DNA of 64,000 nucleotides from Ctenosaura bakeri (lineage: Eukaryota > Chordata > Lepidosauria > Squamata > Iguanidae). The notes under the pieces were generated by a model. It was not told the origin of the DNA. It worked only from the letters and a program-made list of their open reading frames with translations, and did no database searches. The position numbers and the translations under genes were made by a program. Position 1 is the stretch's first letter, and each line of letters begins with the position of its first letter. Where the stretch lies: assembly GCA_948474755.1 (NCBI GenBank), contig CAOLHI010001028.1:310001-374000 (forward strand). Direction: 5' to 3'. Positions 33,339 to 43,625 of this stretch are shown in pieces.

Positions 33339-33747
33339 GGCCCTTTCCTCATGGGCCTATTAAAACGGTGCAGAACAACCTCCAACGGAGGTCTTTTGCA
33401 CCGTGGAGTGGACCGGGGCGGACTACTTTCATAGTTTCGCACCTCAGTCCACTCCGGAGTGACTGGAACTGGTCACACAGTGTTCTTTTTAAAAAGTACG
33501 GAGCACGTGACCCCGTGTCGCTCCATCGCCGCACTCCGGTGCAGATCTGCTGGGAGTGGCCTTTAGGCTGGTGAGCTTCTCCGGTTGGTGGAGAACCTCC
33601 ACCAACCGAAAGCCACCATTTTGGATGCCGGAGCAGTGCGAAGTGATGAGCTCGCACTGCTCCTCATCCCGACTGACTCACCTGACCCACCAAAAAGCTG
33701 GTGAGCAGCGGTGGGGAGCGTTTCCCTCACCGCGTGCGGAAAGGGCC
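33339..33747. mobile_element. Larger GGCCCTTTCC-ended element
   Basis: 409 bases starting 'ggccctttcctcatgggcct' and ending 'cgtgcggaaagggcc'. Flanking triplets are TAT and TTT, an imperfect 3-bp duplication. The interior phrases 'cgcacctcagtccactccgg' and 'ccattttggatgccggagca' match the 24.2 kb element. GC-rich compared with its surroundings, and no transposase. Confidence 0.7.
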
Positions 33748-34249
33748 TTTATTGTAACCCATTCAACTGGGCAATCACTTCCATCCAGGACGCATCAAAG
33801 AGGTCAATGACTGTTTCTCTGTATATGCTATTCTGTTTATTTTCTTCAAATCAAGAAACATCCTCAAAATGACGAGCCAAGATCATGGGCTTCCTTTTTG
33901 GGATGTTTCTTGTAACCTTTTCACACGCAAATCGCAACCCCTTGGGTTAAATTTTTGAAATATTGGTGCTCATGGGCATTAGCAGAAAGGTAACCATCTC
34001 CACACTTGTAGGGATGAGTGAGAATTTCACTTCAGTTTGTTTTAGCAAGAAGTTACCAAATGAATTTTTCTTTGTTTTAAATTTAGACATGGGAAATTGA
34101 AATTGAGACATTTAGCCATAAATTTAGGTCCAGGCTCTGACAGTTTTAAGTATCTTCATTTCAGTTTAGTTCTGAAGAATCTACTCAAAAGTGCAAACTT
34201 CACATTTAAGATGGAAAGAACTTGAGAAAGTGAAACAGAGGCCTGGATC

Positions 34250-34345
34250 CTATTGTTAACCACAATTAAAATAAGCCCATTGAGTCACTGTGGTTCATGT
34301 GTGCATTGATCAACCATTCAGTGGCTGAGTCAATAACTGGCACAT
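34250..34345. mobile_element. Worn TTAGTCC hairpin MITE
   Basis: 'cctattgttaaccacaatta', 'agcccattgagtcactgtgg' and 'attcagtggctgagtcaata' follow the hairpin at 17.77 kb with many changes. Confidence 0.35.
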
Positions 34346-34993
34346 CCTGTTTAGGATTCACCTTTCCCACACCTCTCTTTCTCTGGCTTTCCAATGCAAA
34401 AATGCTCAAGGGGAAATCATCACACAGAAGGTAAGAATTTTAACACCTCTTGTTACCTGTTCATGTGAGATACCTCCTAATGATTCTTTTTAAACTTGTT
34501 TACCTTTTGCCTGTAATGAGGCCAAGCTGGCTTTAGAGACATGGTGTGCACTCAGGCAAGTACAGATTGGACTACAGATCACTGATGATAGAGGGGAACA
34601 TATGTTAAACACTGTTTGCTTGATGGCAATCACTGTTGCTGTTCCCATTACATAGTTGGAGCTGATGTTGCACAATGGTTTTAGTCCAAGCTCCTCCTTA
34701 TGGGGAGGTACATGCACACTGTCAGCAACACACCTGCTTCACATAGTTGAAAGGATGTGTGATGTGAGGCTCCTGTGTTAATGCTTTCCCTAGGGATGGG
34801 TGGATTCCCTCTATTTCCTTCCCTCCATTGTTCCATTGTTTGCTCTGCCTTGCATTCCACTCATCCCAAATTCCAGTTTCACCAAGAAAACATATCTAAC
34901 ATGTATTGCTAGACTGCACAATGTTCAGTCAGTCACAGGTCTCCCTAGATGGGCATTTGGGTCCAGAAAAATTAAAATTTTGGCATTTGGGTG

Positions 34994-35062
34994 CCTTTTT
35001 TTCTTTCTTTTTCTTTCTTTTTCTTTCTTTTTCTTTCTTTTTTTTTCTTTTCTTTTTTTTTT
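34994..35062. repeat. (CTTT)n microsatellite
   Basis: About 69 bases of ctttctttttctttcttt-type repeat. The long Lys/Glu/Arg-rich minus-strand frames across it are artefacts of this tract. Confidence 0.95.
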
Positions 35063-35799
35063 GGTGGTGAGCCACAGCAAAATTGCCCTTGGTGGGCACT
35101 TTGTCCTGTTTGAAAGGAAGGGAAGTCCAGAGACTGGGAGCATCCCCTGAAAGGGGTCCTCCATCACATATCCACCAGCCATACCTGCCAGGGTAGTGTG
35201 AATTGGCCTCCTCTGAACATCCCAGGTGATGGGCAGGCTTATATTGAAGATTATGGTCCATTGTATAAGCTGGAAGTGAGTTGTGTAGTGCTTCCTAGGT
35301 CTTAAGCAGCACTTTGAGACTGGAGACCTCAGCCATAGTTCTTCTGTCTTCCACTCTACTTTCTTGACTTCTGTTTACAGGTGGTGGAAGGAATCACTAA
35401 CTCTATGATGTGGTCTCACATTTACTTTACTATACACTACCAGAGTGATATAGAGGAGTCTTTGATTTGCAACGGCCAACCAAATTCTCAATTCCTATCC
35501 TAATATGCTAACACACAATTATCTTGTGTTTTTGCTGCATCTCTGAATATTGCAATGACCGTTAAAACAGACACATTAGGGAAAAGTTCGTATACATGAA
35601 TGCACACACACACAAAAGTAGCATATCAAAAGAGAGAACTTGCCTTGCACAGAGTTACACCACACTGGTGTGCTTATGCAGGAGATTTGGGAAGGGAACA
35701 TCTTGATGGCACAAGGCTGTTTGGATCAGAATCAGAGATACACCCAAGAGGGGGGGGGATTGCATAGGAAGGTATTGGATATCTCCTTGTGCAACATAT

Positions 35800-36090
35800 C
35801 AAGGAGGGAGAAGGCTTGTTTTCCACTGCTCCAGAGACTAGGATAAGGAGCAATAGATTCAAGCTGCAGGAAATCCACCTGAACCTCAGGAAGAACTTCC
35901 TGATGGTCAGAGCTCACCGGCAGTGGAATATGCTGCCTCGGAGTGTGGTGGAGTTTCCTTCTTTGGCAGTTTTTAAGCAGAGGCTGGATGGCCATCTGTT
36001 GGGAGTGCTTTGAGGGTGTTCCTGCATGGCAACGGGTTAGACTGGATGGCCCCTGGAGTTTCTTCCAACTTGTGATTCTATGATTCTATC
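35800..36090 (+). mobile_element. CR1 LINE 3' end
   Basis: Encodes remnants LFSTAPETRIRSNRFKLQE and LNLRKNFLMVRAHRQWNMLP of CR1 ORF2 and ends in 'gtgattctatgattctatc'. 5'-truncated. Confidence 0.85.
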
Positions 36091-36105
36091 TGAAAATATA
36101 TTATG

Positions 36106-36328
36106 TATTGTTGTGTGCCTTCAAGTCATTTCTGACTTATGCAACCCTATGGTGAACCTATCATGGAGTTTCTTGGAACAATCTATTCAGAAGGGGAGTT
36201 GCCATGGCCTTCTTGTGAGGCTGAGAGAGTGTGACTTGCCCACTCAATGGGTTTCCATGGCCAAGCGGGAATTTGAACTCTGCTCTCCAGAGACCCAGTC
36301 CAACATTCCAACCACTACAACATGATGC
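36106..36328 (-). repeat. tRNA-headed SINE, minus strand (family A)
   Basis: 'gttgtgtgccttcaagtcat', 'ggtgaacctatcatggagtt', 'tgaggctgagagagtgtgac', and the head 'gacccagtccaacattccaa'. It lies 16 bases after the CR1 tail. Confidence 0.85.
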
Positions 36329-36589
36329 CAAAGTAAATCTGGGCTAGCCCATCCTAAGACACCAAGATGATTGCACATGATGTGTATTGCACTAATGAAA
36401 GATTCTGGAAAGAAAATACTAACCTCAGTGGAGTGTTAATAGGGTCCATCTGTGTGTTTTGCTGAAGTACTGCCTAGAGCCATACACAGCCAAATAACCA
36501 CACTCACACACAAAATGGATAGCTAGCTTGAGTTTTTGATAACCACAGAACAATGTATGTCTATCAGCTTGTCATTCCTGAGGTTTTCA

Positions 36590-37100
36590 GTTGGCTCTTT
36601 TCTCCTCTATTTTCTCTAGAGCCCTAAGTGATGCCGACACTTTTGACAAACCAGTCTTTTTTTCACCTGCTGAAATTGATAAATATATCTGCCATTTGAC
36701 TCAGCGGCTGGATGCCTGCCATGTGGAAAACCAGGCCCAAAACAGCAGAGACGAGATGAGGAGATGTTTTTAACACGTTTGCTTTTGCCTCTTTTTACCC
36801 TGTCTTCCTCAATCCCCCGTGTCAGAAAGAAAATCTCGCAGTCTGAATGACATTCTAGGAGGTAAAGACTTCCTTGGCTACCGAGCAAGAGTGCCGAAAA
36901 GCAACTCATGTTCCTGTTATAACAAATGCTTAAGAGGTCCCCAAAGACAGGTGGCAATTTAAAAAATGCATAATGTGCTGGTTTCTACAACGTGCAAATG
37001 CATCTCAAGCTCTAGGCTTCTTATGACAATGGCAGAGGGCTGAATTTTAAGTGGTGCGCTTGGTGAGAAATGATCACATTGTGTTTGTTGGGAAACTAAA
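36590..37100. other. Non-repetitive stretch inside HSD17B2 intron 3
   Basis: No repeat family recognised over about 500 bases, unlike its surroundings. It includes 'catttgactcagcggctgga' with a TGACTCA (AP-1 type) site. It could be conserved regulatory DNA. The open frames here have no recognised homology. Confidence 0.3.
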
Positions 37101-37479
37101 AGGCAGAGCAATCAATTTCTCTAACAGTTCCCATAGGCCCAAAGCCAAAAACTAGTCCCAACTAAGATAGTCCTGCAGGTTCCATTGCAGGTCAACCTTT
37201 ATGTATATGCCATTGATTCATTGGGCCTATTAGCGTTAATAATTGGATTTAGGTCATAAGCTACAAGATACCTTTCTTACAATGATCTAAGCAATGGATT
37301 GGGAACTTAGGGAGTTTATAGGAGATCCATTTAGACCTGTATTTGTTAGCCTGGCTGATAGCAGTATTCCTGGGACTCAAGGATGAGGTCTTTTCCATCA
37401 CTTGACAGCCAATCTTTTAAAAATAAAACCCTCACCAAATGAAAATCTCTTGGTTACCTATTCTGACATAACTTAGTTT

Positions 37480-37690
37480 GTTGTTATGGTTGTTGTTCTA
37501 TGCCTCCAAGACATTTCTGACTTATGGCATCCCTAAGGCAAACCTATCACAGGGTTTTCTTGAGAAGGTTTGCCCAGAGGTTGAGAGAGAGCGTGCCTTT
37601 CCCAAAGTCACCCGGTGAGTTCCCATGGCCAAGTGGGAATTTGAACTCTGGTCTCCATAATTGAAGTCCAGTGCTCAAAACACTATACCA
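37480..37690 (-). repeat. tRNA-headed SINE, minus strand (family A)
   Basis: 'tatgcctccaagacatttct', 'ggcaaacctatcacagggtt', 'cccaaagtcacccggtgagt' and the head 'ccagtgctcaaaacactata'. Confidence 0.85.
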
Positions 37691-38177
37691 TGTACAACAA
37701 TTATTTCTGCTTCTGAGTAAGGAGGTACCCAATATCTTCTTACACATCATTTTTGCCAGGCCTTGCAAAGGCTGCCAGATGGTACTAGGTAGAGTTTTGG
37801 CCTTGGCTCAGCGCCTTCACACAACCACCGAGGTGGCGGCTGCCACCTTCCTTCCCATTAGCCTCCCATTGTGTTTCAACTTCTGTACCTCACCGTGCAG
37901 CCTCCTAAACTTGGAGTAAATACATTGGTGAAATTTTACACTCTATCAGCTTCAAAAGGGATGCCTGCTAAAGCTTAGATGGTTCAATCCTAGCATCTGT
38001 TCTATTCAAATGGGAATCTTGCCGCTGCCCTATGACTCTCCCACCCGTGACTGAGCCCCATTTTACCTCCAATGAACCCCATTCTTGGGAAGAGGTCAGG
38101 ATATACCCTATTTGCTGGCATATAAGACACTTTTTCCCCCTGAAAAATACTGTTTGAAAAGGGGGTGCATCTTATAT

Positions 38178-38545
38178 AGAATCATAGAAATGTAGAGTTG
38201 GAAGAGACCACATGGGCCATCCAGTCCAACCCCCTGCCATGCAGGAACACCCTCAAAGCACTCCTGACAGATGGCCATCCAGCCTCTGCTTAAAAACCTC
38301 CAAAGAAGGAGGAGACTCCACTATACTCCGAAGCAGTGTATTCCACTGCCAGACAGCCCTGACCAGCAGGAAGTTCTTCCTGAGGTTCAAGTGGAATCTC
38401 TTTTCCTGCAGCTTGAATCCATTGCTCCTTGTCCTGGTCTCTGGAGCAGCAGAAAACAAGCCTGCTCCCTCCTCTACATGGCATCCCTTCAAATATTTAA
38501 ACATGGCTATCATGTCCCCTCTTAACCTTCTCTTCTGCAGACTAA
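38178..38545 (-). mobile_element. CR1 LINE 3' end, minus strand
   Basis: Begins with the antisense tail 'agaatcatagaaatgtagag'. On the minus strand it encodes LRGDMIAMFKYLKGCHVEEG, LFSAAPETRTRSNGFKLQE and LNLRKNFLLVRAVWQWNTLL. It belongs to the same young subfamily as the copies at 60.9 and 62.1 kb. Confidence 0.9.
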
Positions 38546-38594
38546 AGATGCCATTGCATCTTGTATGCTGGTAAATATGGCAATCAGTATTAAA

Positions 38595-39305
38595 ATCTGA
38601 TCTGACCATGGTGGTACATGCCATAGTTACATCCCATTTGGACTACTGTAACACACTCTACTTGGGGCTGCCTTCGAAGAGCGTTTGAGAACTTCAGCAA
38701 CCAGACTATTAACTGGGGCTGGCTAGAGGTCATACTACGACCCCATCGAAACAGCTCCACTGGCTGCTGGTTTGTTTCCAGGCACAATTCAAAGTGCTGG
38801 TTGTGATTTATAAAGCCCTATATGGCTCAGGTCCAGCTATTTGAGACACTGTTTCTCCCTTTATGAACTGGCCAAGGCTCTGAGATCATCAGAAGAGACC
38901 CTTCTCTCAGTCCCACCACCACCATTGCAAGCACAGTTGGTTGCAAGAGAGAGCCCTTAAACTCTGGAACTCTGTTCCCAGGGATGCCAAAATGACTCTC
39001 TCCTTGCTGTCCTTCTGGTGACAGGCTGCAACCTTGTTATTCAGACAGGCTTGTTATACAGAAAGTTTTTAAAGAACAGGTTTTTGTGGATGTTATACCG
39101 TTTTAATTTTAATTGTGATTTTTTAAGAGCTATTTATCTCTTTTGATAGCATTTGTATTATTTATTGAGCTACTGTTTAATTCTGTAAACAGCTTAATTC
39201 TATTTTAAATCACTATATGTTCTTAAATTGTATTGATTTCAGTTTTGAACCTCATTGGGTCCCAATTTTGGAGAAAAGCAGGGTATAAATAGATATCACC
39301 ACCAT
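38595..39305 (+). mobile_element. L2-type LINE 3' end, decayed
   Basis: Translates in pieces to VVHAIVTSHLDYCNTLYLGLP and, after stops and a frame change, LHWLLVCFQAQFKVLVVIYKALYG. These correspond to the LDYCNALLAGLP and LHWLPV...FKVL...YKALHG blocks at the C-terminus of L2/CR1-group reverse transcriptase proteins. The T-rich 3' UTR ends 'gagaaaagcagggtataaat'. Confidence 0.7.
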
Positions 39306-39840
39306 CGTCAAACCATCTATTAGTATTCCCTGACCTGGCCATAAATACGTTTATTTTAGAGGGGGATATTGCCTACATAATTGTATATCTGCTTCTCCAG
39401 TGTTTTATCACATTCTTGGCAAGATTCAGATCCCTGCATGTTAAACAGCCTATGAGTCTGATGTTGACATAGGCATTGTTTTGTCTGCCACATAATAGCT
39501 GGATTTGTGTAGAGGACAGAGCTCAGAAGAAAAAAAATCTGTTTTAGAAAAGATCACCAGATATCCTAGCTATGGGATTCTGGAAGCTGCAGTATCCAAA
39601 AGCTGGGTTTTTTTTAGTTCTCTCTATGAGCTGCCTTTGGTACCACCCTGGGAGAAACAATAGGAATCAAATGCAAATGAAATAAATAAAATAAAGCAGC
39701 AACTTTTTGCAAACTCTAGAGTGAGATTTCAACTTGGAAGTCCTGAATGAAAGTGAACTAGGATGATCCTCAGAGAGTAACCCACCCAGATTTGCAGTCT
39801 GTACAGTGGTGAATCCTGCAAAGATATTGGCTTGACTCAC

Positions 39841-40026
39841 CTGCCATGCTTGAAATGTTAATAAGCCTTCCTTTAGACTTCCGGAGCAAGGGCAAGAAAG
39901 TTTTTGACAACTCAACAGGACCAAAGAAATTGACATCCATGCACCGTTTGTAAGAACGCATGGGGAGTAATTCCCCATCGGCTGCATATCCCATTATCCC
40001 TGCATTGTTGATGACACCCCAAAGAT
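39841..40026 (-). CDS. HSD17B2: HSD17B2 coding exon 3, NNAG and catalytic Ser
   Basis: 186 bases, acceptor ctccttctcag, donor GTGAGT. It encodes residues 167 (split Asp) to 228. LWGVINNAGIMG carries the NNAG motif (residues 173-176), which stabilises the central beta-sheet. MDVNFFGPVELSKTFLPLL supplies the structural Asn199. KGRLINISSMAG supplies the catalytic Ser226, 13 residues before Tyr239, the usual spacing. The frame is intact, both junctions are phase 1, and the length is a multiple of three. Confidence 0.95.
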
Positions 40027-40174
40027 CTGAGAAGGAGAAAGAAGAAGCACATAGGTCAGAAATAAAACTTTTCTTTACAGAAAAGATAGGAATGATATTT
40101 GAAAATATTTAAAGAGCAGTTGACCAATGGACAAACTGACTACTGGAAAACCCTAATGGCAGAATTCTGTACTA

Positions 40175-40360
40175 ATTGAGAGCTTCACAGTTTGGGTCTT
40201 ATTTTGCACAAAGCTTGCACATTTTTTTGAACAGAAAGCAGTTTCTTCTGTGCAGAAAGCAGCCTTTATTGTCTGTACAGGAAAATGATGCTTCCTGCAC
40301 AGAAAGCACTGAACAAAAAAAGGCATGTGCAAAAGTTGTGCAGAATAAATCACAAACTAC
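40175..40360 (+). repeat. Dispersed repeat built from TGTGCAGAAA-like units, best copy
   Basis: CAGAAA or CAGGAAA begins at 40232, 40253, 40278 and 40300, spacings of 21, 25 and 22 bases. Units read like 'ttctgtgcagaaagcag' and 'cctgcacagaaagcac'. Worn units continue to 'gttgtgcagaataaa' near 40345. Confidence 0.6.
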
Positions 40361-40519
40361 ACAGTTTTTAAAGATTTTCTTGTGCCTAGGGGAAAATAAT
40401 GCTAAAATTACTTGTTGGTTCCTTTGAGAATAAAATCAGTGAAGAATTGTAACCCTACCCCTCAATGAACTTGTGCAGATCCAAGTCACTACCTTCTATA
40501 CACATTTGAGGAGCAACCT

Positions 40520-40640
40520 CTTGAATTAATATATGGAGGAAAGCAATAGCATATGATCTCCGAGTATTTCTTGCCTGCGGAACTCATATGGAATTCATAA
40601 AGTTATCATAAGTTGACAGGTGACTTGGAGCCACAGACAT
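40520..40640 (+). repeat. 3' half of a 5S-headed SINE
   Basis: 'gagtatttcttgcctgcgga', 'gaattcataaagttatcata' and 'gttgacaggtgacttggagc' parallel the tail of the 22.3 kb copy. The 5S head is missing. Confidence 0.6.
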
Positions 40641-40878
40641 GTACATATATATTAGAGGTGTTAGTCACAAAGTCACTTGTCCTATTGCTCAGAGTACACC
40701 TTGTTCCTCCCAAAATTTCACAGCCAGGGAAGTTTCCATAGGCGTGTATCTTTTACTTTCTCAGAATTTTCTTGGGGATGATGAGAGACTTAGGAGGAGA
40801 CACACAGAAAATCCCTTGTGGGCCACATGTGGCCTGATGAACTCCCACACCTTGATCTAGGTAGACCCCCAAACATAC

Positions 40879-41091
40879 CTCCATTTTGCAATTTTCTTTT
40901 AACTTCAAGATACACGTCTTTAATTTCTGCAGAATTGGTGACGTCCATTTTCAGGATGGAAAGCCTCTCTGAGCAGGTCTTCTTCAGAGCTTCAGCACCA
41001 GGCCCTTTCTCGTTCAAAACAGTTGCAAACACAGTGAATCCCAAGTGGTCCAGGTACTTGGCCAGCTCATGCCCTATGCCACTGTCACTTC
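40879..41091 (-). CDS. HSD17B2: HSD17B2 coding exon 2, cofactor-binding fold
   Basis: 213 bases, acceptor ttctctccag, donor GTATGT. It completes Gly96 and encodes residues to 166. With the last codons of exon 1 it forms the dinucleotide-binding motif TGSDSGIG (residues 95-102, TGxxxGxG). HELAKYLDHLGFTVFATVLN is the helix and second strand, and the acidic Glu123 shortly after that strand fits a preference for NAD over NADP. RLSILKMDVTNSAEIKDVYL carries the D-V/I-T motif that contacts adenine (Asp145). Both junctions are phase 1. Confidence 0.95.
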
Positions 41092-42395
41092 CTGGAGAGA
41101 ATCCAAATGGGGGAAAAATGCATTAGACAGGGGGAAATCTTAAAATATTTTTTATAGAGCCTTTGGCCAGCAGCTTGTTAATGACTTTTACACGCATCAG
41201 TGCAGCTTATCCACATGGTAGGTCCTATTTTGGATGGGATGCAGAGGACTATTCACTTGCCTTTGCAGTCTGTCCAAGTACTTCCCACCATCTGCCAGTT
41301 GTCAAGTTCTGGGAGGGACTCCTGCTGCTGTCGTTTACTGTGGAAGGAGGGGAATAATACAGACCATGAAGATATGGGTCCTCTGAGCTCACAGTGGGAG
41401 GACGAGTTAGGGGCACTCCATTTGAGTGTGCATTCTCCTTTCTTCTCCCATGACTGAGCAAAGACCAGCTGCTTCTTCATGCTCTGAATCACCTCCCTCT
41501 CCTACCCTTCTCCACTGGGAAGTGGTAGCACCAGGGCCCCCTCCTATGGTCTGAAATCTATCAAGTAATGGGAGCATGCAGAACTGTGTGCCAAAGTAGC
41601 TATGCACCCATGTTCTCAATCTTTCTGTGTTCCAGGTAGGCATGGGTGAAAATTTTGTTTCCATCCACTTTTGGTAAGAATTTTCAATTTTTGATATATT
41701 TGGAATGGAAAGAATTTGCAATTTATTTATGTTTAAAAAGAACTAGGAGAAAATCAATTGGAGCCCCATTTGAGCTGAGGACTCTCAGTGCCTGTTGTTG
41801 TTATTTTAAAAAATTCTACCCTACCCTATATTACAAAGATCTCAGGGTGGCTTACAAGGAACATTAAAATAGTGTTTCTGGCATTGTGTTTTCAGGTAAA
41901 TGTAAGGAAGTTATTTATTACCGTCTTTCCATCATGGTTCTGGGGGGTACAAACTGGCAATGATGTGCTTATAGTTCTGCACTCTGAACACTGCCAGTAG
42001 CCAGGCTGAGGCATAATGTGACAAATGAGCTAATTTGTCCAATTACTTCCTTCGAAAACTTATCTGGTGAGATCTGCCTATGCAGAGAAGTTTCTTGGAG
42101 ACTGCTCAGAATTCTCCAGGCCAAAGCTATCTATCCATCACCACTCCATAGCCTGTGAGCCAAAGCAATGTATGTCTGAAATCATCGGGGGGGGGGGAAG
42201 GCCTGAGGATTTGAAAAGTCCAGAAAAAATGCATTTTTACAAGACTGAAGAAGTGTCAGCACATACCTTTTAAAAAGGAAAGGGAAAAAAAAATCTCCCA
42301 AGTGAAGCTGAACCAAAAGTTTTCTGCTGAGGATGCTTTTGCTTGAATTTTGAGAAGGGGACAAAATGGGAAGGAATTGTCCAGAGCTTTGAACA

Positions 42396-42480
42396 TTACA
42401 TGCTATTTGTAAATTGTTCGCTGCCTCGATCCATATGGAGAGGCGGGATACAAATAAATAAATAAATAAATAAATAAATA
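42396..42480 (+). repeat. Family B SINE 3' end plus (AAAT)n
   Basis: Only the last 60 or so bases, 'gctgcctcgatccatatgga' and 'gaggcgggatacaaataaat', followed by a pure (AAAT)n run. A strongly 5'-truncated insertion. Confidence 0.8.
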
Positions 42481-42859
42481 TTCATTCCTTTTAAACATTG
42501 CAACTTTTTAAAAGGGGTTGGGTAATTGTATGAGGCCAGAGGCTATCCTCCCCCATGTCACTCTGCAGACTGTATTCCCTGCCACACAGAGAGCAATTCC
42601 CCCATATCTCTGTTTCCTTCTGCAGTCCTTCTCTAAAGAGTGGTAGAAATTACACTTTCTGTCATCACCATTTTGAAATGGACTACCAGTTTTGGCTGGT
42701 AGCTTAGCTACCTCTCTACCTGAACATTTTAACTAGTCTGTTTCCAGCTCAAATGGTTTAATCTCCAGGTTAGACTAAAGCAATATTCCACAGTTTTCAA
42801 AGAAGTAACATAAGTTAGTCTTTTGCAGCATAAAAACAAGGAAGGGAAGGAGAGAAAAA

Positions 42860-43425
42860 AAGATATGTGGCAGTATCCAAACATTTCAAGGTTCCTGGAC
42901 ATACAATAAGGGATTTACAGGTCACAGTTCTTGAACAAATAAATTACAAAGGAAGACTCGACAAAGAAATACCAGAATTGAACTATATTTACAAGCTCCA
43001 ATCCATTAGCAGAGGCATGAACAAAGACAATGGTTTCATGGCACACTGCATATATGAATACAAGAGTCCTCCCTACTGTACGTATATGAAACTAATCTTC
43101 TCGAAGCGAGTTTTGAACCCAGGGAAACTGACTCTTGACAATCATATTTATTGCTTTCACACATCAGCACTAACTGACCACTGCAGAAATCTGAAAGACT
43201 TGTATCAGCTCACCTAATCCTTTCAAAATGTTGGGTAAGGGCCATGATTTGCATCTTTCTGGAATCTATTACATTCTCTCCACTCCCACAACTGTAAAAA
43301 TATATTTTATACCTGAGACATTAATATCACTCTGTACTGTACCTGAAGAAGGGGGTTTATATCCATGAAAACTCACATTAAAATAAAAACCAATCAGTCT
43401 TAAGGGTGCTACCACATTCTTCCCC
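42860..43425 (+). mobile_element. Penelope-like retroelement 3' part, GIY-YIG remnant
   Basis: An open frame (42867-43217) reads HFKVPGHTIRDLQVTVLEQI, then IYKLQSISRGMNKDN. The HF...GH, DL-x-V-x-VLE and (W)IYKL-x-(T/S)-x...G-(L/M)N pattern matches the end of the GIY-YIG endonuclease domain that closes Penelope-like proteins. About 110 bases beyond the frame comes a tail 'cctgaagaagggggtttata' and 'aatcagtcttaagggtgcta'. The upstream reverse transcriptase is absent, so this is a truncated copy. Confidence 0.5.
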
Positions 43426-43454
43426 TGCTTCCTTTCCTCTTTTTTGTGCTAAAA

Positions 43455-43625
43455 GTGTTGCATGGTCCTTTGAGTGATGGACCAGGACTCTGGGAGACCA
43501 TGGTCCAATCGTTGCTCAGCCAGGGAAACCCTGTGGGAAACTTGGGTAAGTCACACTCTTTCATTCTAAAAGGAAACCAATTGCAAACCTCTTCTGAAGA
43601 AAACACTATGATGCAACTAGAATAG
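43455..43625 (+). repeat. tRNA-headed SINE, worn (family A)
   Basis: 'gtgatggaccaggactctgg', 'gaccatggtccaatcgttgc', 'cagccagggaaaccctgtgg' and 'gcaaacctcttctgaagaaa'. The tail is lost. Confidence 0.6.

Larger units (their letters stand above)
32024..39840 (-). other. HSD17B2 intron 3 (7817 bp, phase 1)
   Basis: The largest intron. It holds a 40-bp tandem duplication (32495-32574), a nested MITE pair (33174-33747), a CTTT microsatellite (34994-35062), CR1 fragments (35800, 38178), family A SINEs (36106, 37480) and an L2-type LINE end (38595-39305). The 36590-37100 piece shows no repeat I recognise. Confidence 0.85.
40027..40878 (-). other. HSD17B2 intron 2 (852 bp, phase 1)
   Basis: Donor GTATGT, acceptor ttctcag. 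It contains the TGTGCAGAAA-type repeat at 40175-40360 and a 5S-type SINE tail at about 40520-40640. Confidence 0.85.

Noticed and set aside
34925..35261. Lys/Glu/Arg-rich frames of 85-110 residues
   Set aside because: They are translations of the CTTT microsatellite.
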